Positions 35,535 through 45,034 of a stretch of DNA of 64,000 nt are shown here, piece by piece (position 1 is the stretch's first letter; every line of letters begins with the position of its first letter). The DNA is from Microbacterium hydrothermale (GTDB lineage: Bacteria > Actinomycetota > Actinomycetes > Actinomycetales > Microbacteriaceae). The notes below the pieces were generated by a model. The model was not told the origin of the DNA, made no database searches, and worked only from the letters and a program-made list of their open reading frames with translations. The stretch covers positions 248,001 to 312,000 of the forward strand of contig NZ_STGM01000001.1 of NCBI RefSeq assembly GCF_004854025.1, read 5' to 3'. Made by a program: the position numbers and the translations under genes.

Positions 35535-35963
35535 GTGCAGACCTTCCTGCCGTACCCGTCGTTCGTCGCGTCGGCGCAGGCATTGGATGCCAAGCGCCTG
35601 GGCAAGCAGCGGGTGGAGACGTTCCAACTGCTCAGGGCCCTGACCGTCCCCGACCACGGGTGGCGGCACCACCCCGCGGCGAAGATGTGGGACGGTCACC
35701 TGCCCGCGCTCGTCTCGTACGGTCTCGTGATCACCGACGAGTGGATCGCGCAGGGCCATGCTGACACGCTGCGCGAGAAGATCCTGGCGTTCGCTCCCGA
35801 GGTCGACGGCCTCGCGCAGGAAGACCTCGATCTTCCGCCGTGGATCGGCGACGAGGCGTTCCACCTCGCGCACCGCTCCAACCTCGTGCGCAAGGATCCG
35901 GAGTTCTACGCCGCGCGGTTCGGCGCGGTCCCGGACGACCTGCCCTACGTCTGGCCGGTCTGA
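35535..35963 (+). CDS. MSMEG_6728-family protein (pyrimidine-dimer DNA glycosylase-like)
   Basis: The 142-residue protein starts MQTFLPYPSFVASAQALDAK and contains LGKQRVETFQLLRAL and WRHHPAAKMWDGH, a pattern I recall for the actinobacterial MSMEG_6728 group, distantly related to T4 endonuclease V. A DNA repair role for UV damage is therefore possible but unproven. GTG 35535 lies three bases after the DUF2004 stop, so the pair is co-translated. Confidence 0.75.
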   Translation: MQTFLPYPSFVASAQALDAKRLGKQRVETFQLLRALTVPDHGWRHHPAAKMWDGHLPALVSYGLVITDEWIAQGHADTLREKILAFAPEVDGLAQEDLDLPPWIGDEAFHLAHRSNLVRKDPEFYAARFGAVPDDLPYVWPV

Positions 35964-35969
35964 GGCCTC

Positions 35970-36296
35970 TCAGGCCCCGTGGAACACCGGGATCACCAAG
36001 TAGATCCCGTACACGACCGCCGCGGCGACCCCCGCTAAGCACACTCCTCCGGCGAGCGTCGCGGCGAGGGGACGAGGGTGCTCGCGGTGCTCCACCACGG
36101 CCCGGGGGCCCTCGGGGTCCTCGCCGGGCGGAACCCGCACATCGGGCGCACCGACGGCGAGGAGACGGATGCCGAGAGCGTACAGACCCACGATGATCAG
36201 GGTCGCCGACAGTCCGACGACGAAGACGAGCGCGATCGAGCCCCCCTCGGTGTCGAGCCAGGAGCCGGCGGCGGCGGTGCGGACGAGGGGCATCAT
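35970..36296 (-). CDS. small two-helix membrane protein coupled to the phosphate transporter
   Basis: The 108-residue protein has two membrane helices (about 20-45, IALVFVVGLSATLIIVGLYA, and 83-105, LAGGVCLAGVAAAVVYGIYL) with a Pro/Glu-rich loop between. The start ATG overlaps the pit stop (ATGA), so the two are translated together. No domain name is recognised. An accessory subunit of the transporter is possible. No PhoU-like partner is present beside pit. Confidence 0.7.
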   Translation of the reverse strand: MMPLVRTAAAGSWLDTEGGSIALVFVVGLSATLIIVGLYALGIRLLAVGAPDVRVPPGEDPEGPRAVVEHREHPRPLAATLAGGVCLAGVAAAVVYGIYLVIPVFHGA

Positions 36297-37471
36297 GCGC
36301 GTTCTCCTTCGGGCTGACGGGCGCCGGGGCGACCGACGTGGTCGGCATCCAGGGAATCGTCGTTGACGGTGTCGGCGGAGACGGGCTTGCGCCGCGCGAG
36401 GACGAACAGGCCGACGCACACGGCGAGTCCGAGGACGAGGACGATCACCAGCCCGACGAGCCCGCCGCTCGCGGCCCAGGCCGCGAGCCCGCCCGCGATG
36501 GCCGCGGCGGGGAGGGTGACCACCCACCCGAACGCGATCCGCGTCACGACGTTCCAGTGCACCGAGGCGAGACGCTTGCCGAGACCCGAGCCGATGACGG
36601 CGCCCGAGGTGACCTGGGTGGTCGAGAGGGGGAAGCCCAACGTCGACGAGATGAGGATCGTCGAGGCGGCGCTCGTCTCGGCGGCGAAGCCCTGCGGCGG
36701 TTTCACGTCGGTGATGCGCTTGCCCACCGTCCGCATGATCCGCCATCCGCCGAGGTAGGTGCCCAGGGCGATCGCGAGTCCGGCCGAGAGGATGACCCAC
36801 AGCTGCGGGCCCGTGCCGGCCTCTTGGAAACCGGCGACGATCAGGGTCAAGGTGATGACGCCCATCGTCTTCTGCGCGTCGTTGGTGCCGTGCGCGAGGG
36901 ACACCAGCGACGCCGACACGGTCTGCCCGTGCCGGAACGCGGTGGAGGAGCCGGCCACGGTGGCCATCTTCGTCACCCGGTAGACGACGAAGGTCGCGGC
37001 CAGGGCGATGAGTCCGGCGATGAACGGGGACAGCAGCGCGGGCAGGACGATCTTCGACAGCACGCCGCCCCATTCGACCGCCTGCACGCCCACCCCGATG
37101 ACGGCGGCTCCGATCAGTCCGCCGAAGAGCGCGTGCGTCGAGCTCGAGGGCAGTCCGAGCCACCACGTGAGGAGGTTCCAGACGACGGCGCCCATGAGAC
37201 CGGCGAAGATCATCGGCACGGTGATCGAGGGCAGTCCCCGGTCGTCCTGAGCGAGGATCCCCTCGGACACGGTCTTGGCGACAGCCGTCGACAGGAACGC
37301 GCCGACGAGGTTGAGGATCGCGGAGATGAGCACCGCGACCTTCGGCTTCAGCGCTCCGGTCGCGACCGACGTCGCCATGGCGTTCGCGGTGTCGTGGAAG
37401 CCGTTCGTGAAGTCGAAGAAGATCGAGAGTGCGACGACGAGGAGGACAGGGACGAGGACGGTGAGTTCCAC
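36293..37471 (-). CDS. pit: inorganic phosphate transporter, PiT family
   Basis: The 392-residue membrane protein has about ten helices and moves phosphate, probably as a metal-phosphate complex driven by protons. The two PiT signature repeats are visible: FDFTNGFHDTANAMATSVA near the N-terminus and SLAHGTNDAQKTMGVITL in the middle. The start is ATG 37471. The C-terminus ends in a charged cytoplasmic tail and overlaps a small membrane protein gene. Low-affinity phosphate uptake is the expected role. Confidence 0.93.
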   Translation of the reverse strand: MELTVLVPVLLVVALSIFFDFTNGFHDTANAMATSVATGALKPKVAVLISAILNLVGAFLSTAVAKTVSEGILAQDDRGLPSITVPMIFAGLMGAVVWNLLTWWLGLPSSSTHALFGGLIGAAVIGVGVQAVEWGGVLSKIVLPALLSPFIAGLIALAATFVVYRVTKMATVAGSSTAFRHGQTVSASLVSLAHGTNDAQKTMGVITLTLIVAGFQEAGTGPQLWVILSAGLAIALGTYLGGWRIMRTVGKRITDVKPPQGFAAETSAASTILISSTLGFPLSTTQVTSGAVIGSGLGKRLASVHWNVVTRIAFGWVVTLPAAAIAGGLAAWAASGGLVGLVIVLVLGLAVCVGLFVLARRKPVSADTVNDDSLDADHVGRPGARQPEGERA

Positions 37472-37600
37472 CGCAGCTCCGTTCGCGAGGTGGTGCCGGG
37501 TCGCGGGTCGGTTGGCCCGGCGACACGGTAGACCTCGGAGGTGACGCGACGGTGCCCTTCCACCGCGGGGGCGGACGGGTCTACTCTGCGCCTCGCCCGG

Positions 37601-38626
37601 TCAGACCGCCTGCGCGAAACCGGCGGCGGCGGCGGCGATGTCCTTCGCGAGGTGCGCCAGGTGCGGCGGGATCTCGCGGCCCTTCGACATCATCGACTGC
37701 GCCCACAGGCGACCCGCGCGGTACGACGAGCGCACCAGCGGACCCGCGAGCACCCCGAGGAAGCCGATGCGCTCCGCCTCTTCTTTGAACTCGACGAACT
37801 CGGCGGGCTTGACCCAGCGCTGCACGGGGAGGTGCCGCGGGGTGGGCCGCAGGTACTGCGTGATCGTGATGATGTCGGTGCCCGCGTCGTGCAGATCGCG
37901 CAGCGCCTGCACGACCTCCTCGGGCTCCTCTCCCATCCCGAGGATGAGGTTCGACTTCGTGATGAGGCCGGCGTCGCGGGCCGCGCTCAGCACGCCGAGC
38001 GAGCGCTCGTAGCGGAACGCCGGGCGGATGCGCTTGAAGATGCGCGGTACCGTCTCGACGTTGTGGGCGAAGACCTCGGGGCGCGACGAGAAGACCTCGT
38101 CGAGGTGCGCGGGGTTGCCGGAGAAGTCGGTGGCGAGGATCTCCACGCCGGTGCCGGGGTTCTCGGCGTGGATGCGCCGCACGGTCTCGGCGTGAAGCCA
38201 CGCTCCCTCGTCGGGCAGGTCGTCGCGCGCGACACCCGTGACCGTGGCGTAGCGCAGCTGCATCCGGGTGACGCTCTCCGCGACGCGCCGGGGCTCGTCG
38301 CGGTCGTAGTCGGCGGGCTTGCCGGTGTCGATCTGGCAGAAGTCGCATCGGCGCGTGCACTGCGACCCGCCGATGAGGAAGGTCGCCTCTCGGTCCTCCC
38401 AGCACTCGAAGATGTTCGGGCAGCCGGCCTCCTGGCAGACCGTGTGCAGCTCCTCGGTCTTCACCAGGTTCTGCAGGGCGGTGTACTCCGGCCCCATGCG
38501 CGCCTTCGTCTTGATCCACTCGGGCTTGCGTTCGATGGGGGTCTCGGCATTGCGCACCTCGAGGCGCAGCAGCTTGCGCCCGTTGGGGGCGGTGGATGCC
38601 GCGGGGCCCGTGCCGCATGCGCTCAC
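37601..38626 (-). CDS. lipA: lipoyl synthase
   Basis: The 341-residue radical-SAM enzyme inserts two sulfurs into the octanoyl group on E2 or GcvH proteins. Both iron-sulfur clusters are visible: the auxiliary cluster ligands at C64, C69 and C75, and the SAM cluster CTRRCDFC with C90, C94 and C97. The GTG start (VSACGTG) overlaps the lipB stop by four bases. Together LipB and LipA make the endogenous lipoate pathway. Confidence 0.96.
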   Translation of the reverse strand: MSACGTGPAASTAPNGRKLLRLEVRNAETPIERKPEWIKTKARMGPEYTALQNLVKTEELHTVCQEAGCPNIFECWEDREATFLIGGSQCTRRCDFCQIDTGKPADYDRDEPRRVAESVTRMQLRYATVTGVARDDLPDEGAWLHAETVRRIHAENPGTGVEILATDFSGNPAHLDEVFSSRPEVFAHNVETVPRIFKRIRPAFRYERSLGVLSAARDAGLITKSNLILGMGEEPEEVVQALRDLHDAGTDIITITQYLRPTPRHLPVQRWVKPAEFVEFKEEAERIGFLGVLAGPLVRSSYRAGRLWAQSMMSKGREIPPHLAHLAKDIAAAAAGFAQAV

Positions 38627-39261
38627 GCGGCGACCGCCGCGTACTCGGCGCGGAACACGCGCTCGATCGACCCGACGATGTCGCGGGGGGTGACGTCGGC
38701 GCCGACGATCTCGCTGACGGTGGTCACCCCGGCATCCGAGATGCCGCACGGCACGATGTGGCGGAATCCCGCGAGGGTGTTGTCGCAGTTGACGGCGAAG
38801 CCGTGCATGGTCACTCCTTTTTCGACGCGGACTCCGATCGCCGCGACCTTGTCGACACCGAGGGGGCGTCGGACCCAGACTCCGCTGCGGCCCTCGACGC
38901 GGAAGCCGTCGACGCCGTGCGCCGACAGGGCGTCGATGAGCAGTCCCTCCAGGCGCCGGACGTGGGCCACCACGTCGATGGGCTCGGGAAGGCGCACGAT
39001 CGGATAACCGACCAGCTGTCCCGGACCGTGCCAGGTGATCTTGCCGCCGCGATCGACGTCGATCACGGGTGTGCCGTCATCGGGCCGCTCGTGCGCCTCG
39101 GTGCGTTTGCCGGCCGTGTAGACGGCCTCGTGCTCCAGCAGAAGCAGGGTGTCGCCGCGCTCGCGCGCCACGACGTCGGCGTGCACGCGGCGCTGGTGGG
39201 CCCAGCCGTCGAGGTAGGGCACGTAGTGCGGGGCGAGGCCCGCGTGCTGGATGTCGATCAT
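38623..39261 (-). CDS. lipB: lipoyl(octanoyl) transferase
   Basis: The 212-residue enzyme moves octanoyl from acyl carrier protein to the lipoyl domain of dehydrogenase subunits. The catalytic cysteine is residue 172 in VPCGISD, and the partner lysine is 138 in [10 protein letters not shown]. The [18 protein letters not shown] motif is also present. GGGAG precedes ATG 39261. It is co-translated with lipA and diverges from a TetR gene; a palindrome in the 5' region may be the TetR operator. Confidence 0.95.
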   Translation of the reverse strand: MIDIQHAGLAPHYVPYLDGWAHQRRVHADVVARERGDTLLLLEHEAVYTAGKRTEAHERPDDGTPVIDVDRGGKITWHGPGQLVGYPIVRLPEPIDVVAHVRRLEGLLIDALSAHGVDGFRVEGRSGVWVRRPLGVDKVAAIGVRVEKGVTMHGFAVNCDNTLAGFRHIVPCGISDAGVTTVSEIVGADVTPRDIVGSIERVFRAEYAAVAA

Positions 39262-39278
39262 CGACAGCTCCCGCCTTG

Positions 39279-39293
39279 TTGGATTGCGTCCAA
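39279..39293. promoter_or_regulatory. candidate TetR operator
   Basis: TTGGA-TTGCG-TCCAA is an inverted repeat with a five-base spacer in the 66-base gap between the divergent lipB and TetR genes. It would lie in the 5' region of lipB and upstream of the TetR -10 box. Binding is inferred from position and symmetry only. Confidence 0.4.
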
Positions 39294-39327
39294 GAATACA
39301 TGGCGCCGTGCGATCTAGGCTGAGGGC

Positions 39328-39876
39328 GTGACCTCCGAGCCTCGCAGCGGCCGCCCGCGCGCCTCCTCGCGCGAGGTGCTGTCGGAAGCCGCCACCGAGC
39401 TGTTCCTCGAGCAGGGCTACGACGCCACCAGCGTGTCGGACATCACCCGACGCGCCGGAGTGAGCCGGTCGAGCTTCTTCAACTACTTCTCCGCCAAGAG
39501 CGACGTGCTCTGGGCGGGTTTCGACCAGCAGGCGGATGCCGGGATCGCGCTGCTGCGCGAGGGGCTCCCGGTTGCCGAGGCGCTGACGGCGATCGGCCGT
39601 GGCCTCGCCCCCGACGCGTTGGCCCTCGCGATCACCCACGCGGACGCGATGGGCATCGCCGCCGAACTCGACCGTGACCGCGCCGTGCGGCAGTTCCGGC
39701 TGCAGCGCGAGATCGCCTCGCGGCTCGCGCACGACGGGATGCCGGAGCTCGCCGCTCAGGTGCGCGGGGGTGCGCTTTCGGCTGCCGTCCTGGCCGCCGT
39801 CTGGGCGTGGGCGGACCGCACGGCATCGGGGCGCCCGCTCGTCGAGCTGCTCGAAACCGCGATCGCCCTGACGTGA
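39328..39876 (+). CDS. TetR-family transcriptional regulator
   Basis: The 182-residue protein has an N-terminal TetR helix-turn-helix (about residues 11-57), seen in ATELFLEQGYDATSVSDITRRAGVS and FFNYFSAKSDVLW. The C-terminal ligand-binding part is not assignable. TAGGCT ends six bases before GTG 39328, so the message is probably leaderless. By divergence it may control itself and possibly lipBA. Confidence 0.9.
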   Translation: MTSEPRSGRPRASSREVLSEAATELFLEQGYDATSVSDITRRAGVSRSSFFNYFSAKSDVLWAGFDQQADAGIALLREGLPVAEALTAIGRGLAPDALALAITHADAMGIAAELDRDRAVRQFRLQREIASRLAHDGMPELAAQVRGGALSAAVLAAVWAWADRTASGRPLVELLETAIALT

Positions 39877-39989
39877 ACGGGGGCCGGCGCCGCGGCATCC
39901 GCGATTCGGGAGACCCTGAGGTCGCGCCACCAGGCCCGTCCCCGGCGAGGGCGGCGAATGCGCCCCGGCCCGCGTAAACTCGACTCATC

Positions 39990-41534
39990 ATGGCGACTTT
40001 CGGCACCCTCTCCGACCGGCTCACAGAGACCTTCCGCAACCTCCGGAAGAAGGGCCAGCTCACGCCCGCCGACGTCGACGGGACGGTGCGCGAGATCCGT
40101 CGTGCCCTCCTCGACGCCGACGTGGCCCTGCCCGTCGTCAAGGAGTTCACCGCCGCCGTCCGCGAACGCGCGCTCGGCGACGAGGTCAACCGCGCGCTGA
40201 ACCCGGCGCAGCAGGTCGTGCAGATCGTCAACGACGAGCTCATCGGCATCCTCGGCGGGCAGCAGCGCCGCCTGCAGTTCGCCAAGAACCCGCCGACGGT
40301 CATCATGCTCGCCGGCCTCCAGGGCTCGGGAAAGACCACCTTCGCCGGCAAGCTCGCGAAGATGCTCGAGAAGGACGGCCACACCCCGCTCCTCGTCGCG
40401 TGCGACCTGCAGCGCCCCAACGCCGTCAACCAGCTCCAGGTCGTCGCCGAGCGCGCCGGGGCCGCGATCTACGCGCCCGAGCCGGGCAACGGCGTCGGCG
40501 ACCCGGTGACGGTCGCGCGCGACGGTGTCGCGTACGCCACGCGCCAGCAGCACGACATCGTCATCATCGACACCGCCGGTCGCCTCGGCGTCGACGCCGA
40601 GCTGATGAAGCAGGCCGCCGACATCCGAAAGGCGACCCAACCCGACGAGGTGCTCTTCGTCATCGACGCCATGATCGGCCAGGATGCCGTCAACACGGCG
40701 AAGGCGTTCCAGGACGGCGTCGACTTCACCGGTGTCGTGCTGTCGAAGCTCGACGGCGACGCCCGCGGCGGCGCCGCGCTGTCGGTCGCCTCGGTCACCG
40801 GTCGCCCCATCATCTTCGCGTCGACCGGTGAGGGACTCGACGACGTCGAGCCGTTCCACCCCGACCGCATGGCATCCCGCATCCTCGACCTCGGTGACAT
40901 CCTCACCCTCATCGAGCAGGCGCAGCAGGCCTTCGACGAAGCCGAGGCGATGAAGGTCGCCGAGAAGCTCGCGACGGAGACCTTCACGCTCGAGGACTTC
41001 CTCGAGCAGATGCAGCAGATGAAGAAGATGGGCTCCATGAAGAAGATGCTCGGGATGCTCCCGGGCATGGGGAACATGAAGCAGCAGCTCGAGGACTTCG
41101 ACGAGCGCGAGATCGACCGCACCGAGGCCATCATCCGCTCGATGACGCTGGCCGAGCGTCGCAACCCCAAAATCCTCAACGGCTCGCGCCGCCTGCGCAT
41201 CGCGCGCGGTTCGGGCATGACCGTCACCGACGTCAACCAGCTCGTGCAGCGCTTCGACCAGGCCGCCAAGATGATGAAGACCGTCGCGCGCGGGGGGGTG
41301 CCCAACATCCCCGGCATGGGTCCCGTCGGCGGCAAGCCCGGCGCGTCGAGCAAGCGCGGCAAGCAGCAGAAGGCGAAGGGGTCGCGCTCCGGCAACCCGG
41401 CCAAGCGCGCCGCCGAGAACGCCGGCATCGCGGCATCCGCCCCCGCCACCGGGTCGGGCTTCGGCCTGGGCGGAGCGAAGGCGCCGAGCGAGGCCGACCT
41501 CGCCGAGCTGCAGAAGATGCTCGGCCGCGGCTGA
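39990..41534 (+). CDS. ffh: signal recognition particle protein Ffh
   Basis: The 514-residue GTPase binds signal peptides and 4.5S RNA to target membrane proteins. The N domain (about 1-90) is followed by the G domain with GLQGSGKT (109-116), DTAGRLGVD and SKLDGDARGG. The M domain is methionine-rich (QMQQMKKMGSMKKMLGMLPG) and carries the RNA-binding SGMTVTDVNQL. TAAACT lies nine bases before the ATG. Its receptor ftsY is 5 kb away in the same direction. Confidence 0.97.
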   Translation: MATFGTLSDRLTETFRNLRKKGQLTPADVDGTVREIRRALLDADVALPVVKEFTAAVRERALGDEVNRALNPAQQVVQIVNDELIGILGGQQRRLQFAKNPPTVIMLAGLQGSGKTTFAGKLAKMLEKDGHTPLLVACDLQRPNAVNQLQVVAERAGAAIYAPEPGNGVGDPVTVARDGVAYATRQQHDIVIIDTAGRLGVDAELMKQAADIRKATQPDEVLFVIDAMIGQDAVNTAKAFQDGVDFTGVVLSKLDGDARGGAALSVASVTGRPIIFASTGEGLDDVEPFHPDRMASRILDLGDILTLIEQAQQAFDEAEAMKVAEKLATETFTLEDFLEQMQQMKKMGSMKKMLGMLPGMGNMKQQLEDFDEREIDRTEAIIRSMTLAERRNPKILNGSRRLRIARGSGMTVTDVNQLVQRFDQAAKMMKTVARGGVPNIPGMGPVGGKPGASSKRGKQQKAKGSRSGNPAKRAAENAGIAASAPATGSGFGLGGAKAPSEADLAELQKMLGRG

Positions 41535-41548
41535 CCGCCGACGGCGTC

Positions 41549-42292
41549 CTAGGGCAGGACGTCGGCGTCCTGCAGGGCCGACATGACGGTCTGCTCGATC
41601 GCGCGCTGACCACGGGCGGTGGGATGAACGTCGTCCTCCTGCATCCATTCGGGGTGGCCGCGCAGCGGCTGTCCGACGTCGAGGAACGTTCCGCCCACCG
41701 ACTCCACGGCGTCACGTAGGGCGTCGGAGGTGACGGCGGTGTCGTCCGGCACCTCGTCCTCGTCGTTCCAGATGGTGCTGAGGCCCACGATGCGCGCATC
41801 TGGTGCCGCGTCGTGCAGCTCGGTCACGGTGTCGGAGGTGTCGGCGCGGATCTCGTCGGCATCCTCCCAGAAGTCGTTGCTCGAGGACTCGACGATCAGC
41901 AGCTGCGGCTGAAGGGCGGCGACCGCCGGTACGAAACCGGCGTAGGTCGTGCCGCAATCGCCCTGCACGACGAAACCCATGCCGGGGCACGCGAGGTTGG
42001 TCATCGAAACCGTGCCGCGACCGGCCAGGAGCACCGGCCACGCCTCGGCGGGGTCGAGGCCGAAGCCCGACATGAGCGAATCGCCGAGGGCGACGGTGCG
42101 CACGGGCGCGGGCGCCGACGCCGCGGCACCCGTGATCGTCGCGGTCGGGTGCGGTGTCGGCAGCTCGGCGGCGCCGAACGACGGCGCGGGTGCGGCGTCG
42201 ACCGGTTCGGCCGCGCAGCCCGCGAGAAGCGTCACCGCTCCCGTGCACAGGGCCAGCAGCGAGATCGCCCATGCGCGGCGTCCGGAGGTCAT
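41549..42292 (-). CDS. SGNH/GDSL-family lipoprotein hydrolase
   Basis: The 247-residue protein has a lipoprotein signal ending TLLAGC and, after a Pro/Ala-rich linker, a GDSL-type hydrolase domain. The nucleophile motif ALGDSLMSGFG lies near residue 70, an SSNDFW block near residue 137, and a late DDVHPTARGQ motif gives the Asp-x-x-His. It is probably an exported esterase or lipase of unknown substrate. It converges on ffh; the stop codons are 14 bases apart. Confidence 0.87.
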   Translation of the reverse strand: MTSGRRAWAISLLALCTGAVTLLAGCAAEPVDAAPAPSFGAAELPTPHPTATITGAAASAPAPVRTVALGDSLMSGFGLDPAEAWPVLLAGRGTVSMTNLACPGMGFVVQGDCGTTYAGFVPAVAALQPQLLIVESSSNDFWEDADEIRADTSDTVTELHDAAPDARIVGLSTIWNDEDEVPDDTAVTSDALRDAVESVGGTFLDVGQPLRGHPEWMQEDDVHPTARGQRAIEQTVMSALQDADVLP

Positions 42293-42341
42293 GACGTGAT
42301 CCTAGGAGGACGCGCCTATGAGCGAGCGCGGAGGTCTCCCT

Positions 42342-43505
42342 CTAGACGCGCAGGGCGGCGAGGTGCTCGCGCAGTGTCGGGCCGCCGCGGAACTCGCGGA
42401 TGAGGTGGTGGACGACCTCGCGGAGGTCTCCGTCGGCCGCCTCGGCGACGGCGATCTGCCGCGCCGAACTGCCGCCGGTGGCGAGGATCGTCTCGAGGCT
42501 CGCGAATTCGCGCGCGCACTTGAGCTCGAGCGCGACGTCGGCGAGCTCCTCCATCGTCTCGCGCAGGTGCTCCACGACCGGTCGCTGCGTGCCCTCCCGG
42601 TCGACGATCACCCGCGCGTCCAACCCGTAGCGGGCGGCGCGCCACTTGTTCTCGCGCGCGTACCAGGGCGGGATGCCGGGTAGTTCGCGTCCCTCGTCGA
42701 GGAGGCGCGAGAAGTGCTCCACGAGGGTCTGCGCCAGGGCGGCGACCGCCGCGAGTTCGGGCAGCGTCGACATACCGTCGCACGCGCGGATCTCGACCGT
42801 GCCCCACTTGGGCGCCGGACGGATGTCCCAGCGCACCTCGCTGGCATCCGCCATGACTCCCGTGCGCACCATGTCGTCGAGGTAGCCCTCGAAGTCGTCC
42901 CACGTCTGCAGCTGCCAGGGGAGGCCCGCGGTCGGCAGCTGCTGGAAGACCAGCGCGCGGTTGGAGGCGTAGCCCGTGCGCTCCCCGGCCCAGAAGGGGC
43001 TGGATGCCGAGAGCGCCTGCAGGTGGGGGAGGAAGACGGTCAGGGCGTTGACGATCGGGATGACCTTGTCGACGTCGTCGACGCCGATGTGCACGTGGAT
43101 GCCCCAGATCATCATGTTGCGTCCCCACCACTGCGTGCGCTCGATGAGGGTGTGGTACCGCGTCTTGTCGGTGACCTGCTGGTCGAACCACTGCGCGAAC
43201 GGGTGGCTGCCCGCGCACAGCAGCTCGACGCCGCGGGGCTCCGTCTCTTCGCGGAGGGCGCAGATGGCGTCGCCGATGTCGTCGACCGCCTCGGCGACGG
43301 TGTGACCGACCCCGCTGGTCACCTCGACGGTGTTGGTGAGAAGTTCCCCGGTGACCGTGAACCGCTCGAGGGCCGACTTCTCCTCGAGCTCGTCGAGGAT
43401 CTCGGGAGCGCGGGGGACGAGGTCGCCGGTCTCGCGGTCGGCGAGCATGAGCTCCCACTCCAGACCCACGGACGAACGCGTCGATGCAGCGAACGGCAGC
43501 CTCAT
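42342..43505 (-). CDS. carboxylate-amine ligase, YbdK family (glutamate-cysteine ligase type 2)
   Basis: The 387-residue protein matches the YbdK/GCS2 group. It starts with GLEWELMLAD (near residue 12) and has GIHVHIGVDDVDKVI with the conserved histidines, ASSPFWAGERTGYASNRA, and EIRACDG. E. coli YbdK joins glutamate and cysteine weakly, while actinobacteria rely on mycothiol, so the true substrate is uncertain. It appears to be a single gene and diverges from rpsP. Confidence 0.88.
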   Translation of the reverse strand: MRLPFAASTRSSVGLEWELMLADRETGDLVPRAPEILDELEEKSALERFTVTGELLTNTVEVTSGVGHTVAEAVDDIGDAICALREETEPRGVELLCAGSHPFAQWFDQQVTDKTRYHTLIERTQWWGRNMMIWGIHVHIGVDDVDKVIPIVNALTVFLPHLQALSASSPFWAGERTGYASNRALVFQQLPTAGLPWQLQTWDDFEGYLDDMVRTGVMADASEVRWDIRPAPKWGTVEIRACDGMSTLPELAAVAALAQTLVEHFSRLLDEGRELPGIPPWYARENKWRAARYGLDARVIVDREGTQRPVVEHLRETMEELADVALELKCAREFASLETILATGGSSARQIAVAEAADGDLREVVHHLIREFRGGPTLREHLAALRV

Positions 43506-43599
43506 GCGGTCAGTCTGACACGGGGTCCCGACCCGCGGATCGTCCGCTACCCTCCGTGTCGCGGCGTGTCGCCTGTCACCGCGGGGTCCGAGCGTCTGG

Positions 43600-43727
43600 C
43601 AGAATAGAGGGCTGGACCCGCTACTCGACCCTCTATCCAGTATCGGTCCACCCTTTTGAGCTTCCGCCGGGTGTGCACCCCACTCTCCAGGCGTTCGGTT
43701 CGTTCGTTTTCATCATTTGGAGTCATC
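43600..43727 (+). promoter_or_regulatory. rpsP promoter and 5' leader
   Basis: CAGAAT (43600-43605) is a likely -10 box about 120 bases before rpsP. The early leader holds TAGAGGG (43605-43611) facing CCCTCTA (43629-43635), a possible hairpin at the RNA 5' end. GGAG lies six bases before the GTG. No clear -35 box is seen. Confidence 0.4.
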
Positions 43728-44141
43728 GTGGCTGTCAAGATCCGTCTCAAGCGCCTCGGAAAGATCCGCGCGCCCTACTACCGCATCGTCGTCGCCGACT
43801 CGCGCACCAAGCGCGACGGTCGCGTCATCGAGGAGATCGGCAAGTACCACCCGACCGAGGAGCCCTCGTTCATCGAGGTCGACTCGGAGCGCGCGCAGTA
43901 CTGGCTGTCGGTCGGCGCCCAGCCCACCGAGCAGGTCGCCGCCATCCTCAAGCTCACGGGCGACTGGGGCAAGTTCAAGGGCGACAAGGACGCGAAGTCC
44001 ACCGTCAAGGTCCGCGAAGAGAAGGCCGCCTACGAGGCCGACTCGTCGAAGAAGTCGGTCATCAAGCCGAAGGCCGAGAAGAAGGCCGACGCTCCCGCCG
44101 AGGCGCCCGCTGAGGACGCCGCCGAGACCTCGGCCGAGTAA
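43728..44141 (+). CDS. rpsP: 30S ribosomal protein S16
   Basis: The 137-residue protein starts [20 protein letters not shown] and contains the S16 core (about residues 1-85) with the [12 protein letters not shown] motif. The C-terminal part is an Ala/Glu/Lys-rich extension, common in actinobacteria and absent in E. coli. It starts the conserved rpsP-khpA-rimM-trmD operon for ribosome and tRNA maturation. Confidence 0.96.
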   Translation: MAVKIRLKRLGKIRAPYYRIVVADSRTKRDGRVIEEIGKYHPTEEPSFIEVDSERAQYWLSVGAQPTEQVAAILKLTGDWGKFKGDKDAKSTVKVREEKAAYEADSSKKSVIKPKAEKKADAPAEAPAEDAAETSAE

Positions 44142-44146
44142 TCCCC

Positions 44147-44377
44147 GTGCTTTCCGCCGCGCTCGAACACGTCGTCAAGGGGATCGTCGATCACCCGGAT
44201 GCCGTGACCATCCGTTCCAGCTCCTCGCCCCGCGGCGACGTGCTGGAGGTTCGCGTGCACCCCGATGACCGGGGCCGCGTGATCGGGCGCGGCGGACGCA
44301 CCGCCAAAGCACTGCGCACGGTGGTGTCGGCTCTGGCCGACGGCCGCCGTGTGCGCGTCGACGTCGCCGACGACTGA
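44147..44377 (+). CDS. khpA: KH-domain RNA-binding protein KhpA
   Basis: The 76-residue protein is a single KH domain with the GRVIGRGGRTAKALRTVVSA motif that binds single-stranded RNA. It forms a complex with KhpB in other Gram-positives and affects envelope growth. It is placed between rpsP and rimM, as usual. GTG 44147 lies five bases after the S16 stop, and the TGATG overlap with rimM indicates coupling. Confidence 0.93.
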   Translation: MLSAALEHVVKGIVDHPDAVTIRSSSSPRGDVLEVRVHPDDRGRVIGRGGRTAKALRTVVSALADGRRVRVDVADD

Positions 44378-45033
44378 TGGCGACCGGCGACACCGCGGGC
44401 GCTCAGCCCGCCAAGACCCAGCTCCGCGTCGGGCGTCTCGTCAAGGCGCACGGGCTCAAGGGAGCCTTCAAGCTCGAGCTCTACACCGACGACCCCGACG
44501 GGCGCTTCACGCCCGGGAGCACCTTCACCCTGCAGGTTCCGGAATCCTCGCCGTGGCACGGCCGCGAGCTGACGGTCCGCGAGTTCCGCTGGATGAACTC
44601 CCACCCGGTGGCGTTCTTCGAGGGCGTCGACGACCGCACGGCCGCCGAAGAGCTCGTGAAGGCGATCCTCTGGATCGACCAGGACACCGACGACGCGCCC
44701 GCCGAAGACGACGCGTGGTACGACCACCAGCTCGTCGGCCTCGACGTCGTGCGCGAAGGCGCGGTCATCGGCCGTGTCACGCGGGTCGACCACTTCCCGG
44801 CGCAGGATCTGCTCATCGTCACCCCGACGGGCGACGACCGCGAGGTGCTCGTGCCGTTCGTCAGCGCGATCGTGCCCGAGGTCGACATCGCCGGGGGCCG
44901 CGTCGTCGTGACGCCGCCCGCGGGCCTGTTCGAAGAGCTGCCGCCCGAGGCCGACGACGAACCCGCCCCGACCGAGGTCGAGACGCCGCAGGACGACGCG
45001 GCCACTGACGCCGCCGCCGACCGCGAGGACTGA
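44377..45033 (+). CDS. rimM: ribosome maturation factor RimM
   Basis: The 218-residue protein helps assemble the 30S head and binds S19. The N-terminal RimM barrel (about 15-100, with [17 protein letters not shown]) and the PRC-barrel (about 105-180, with [11 protein letters not shown]) are both visible. The last 35 residues are strongly acidic and probably disordered. It overlaps the khpA stop by one base and ends one base before trmD. Confidence 0.94.
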   Translation: MATGDTAGAQPAKTQLRVGRLVKAHGLKGAFKLELYTDDPDGRFTPGSTFTLQVPESSPWHGRELTVREFRWMNSHPVAFFEGVDDRTAAEELVKAILWIDQDTDDAPAEDDAWYDHQLVGLDVVREGAVIGRVTRVDHFPAQDLLIVTPTGDDREVLVPFVSAIVPEVDIAGGRVVVTPPAGLFEELPPEADDEPAPTEVETPQDDAATDAAADRED

Positions 45034-45034
45034 C

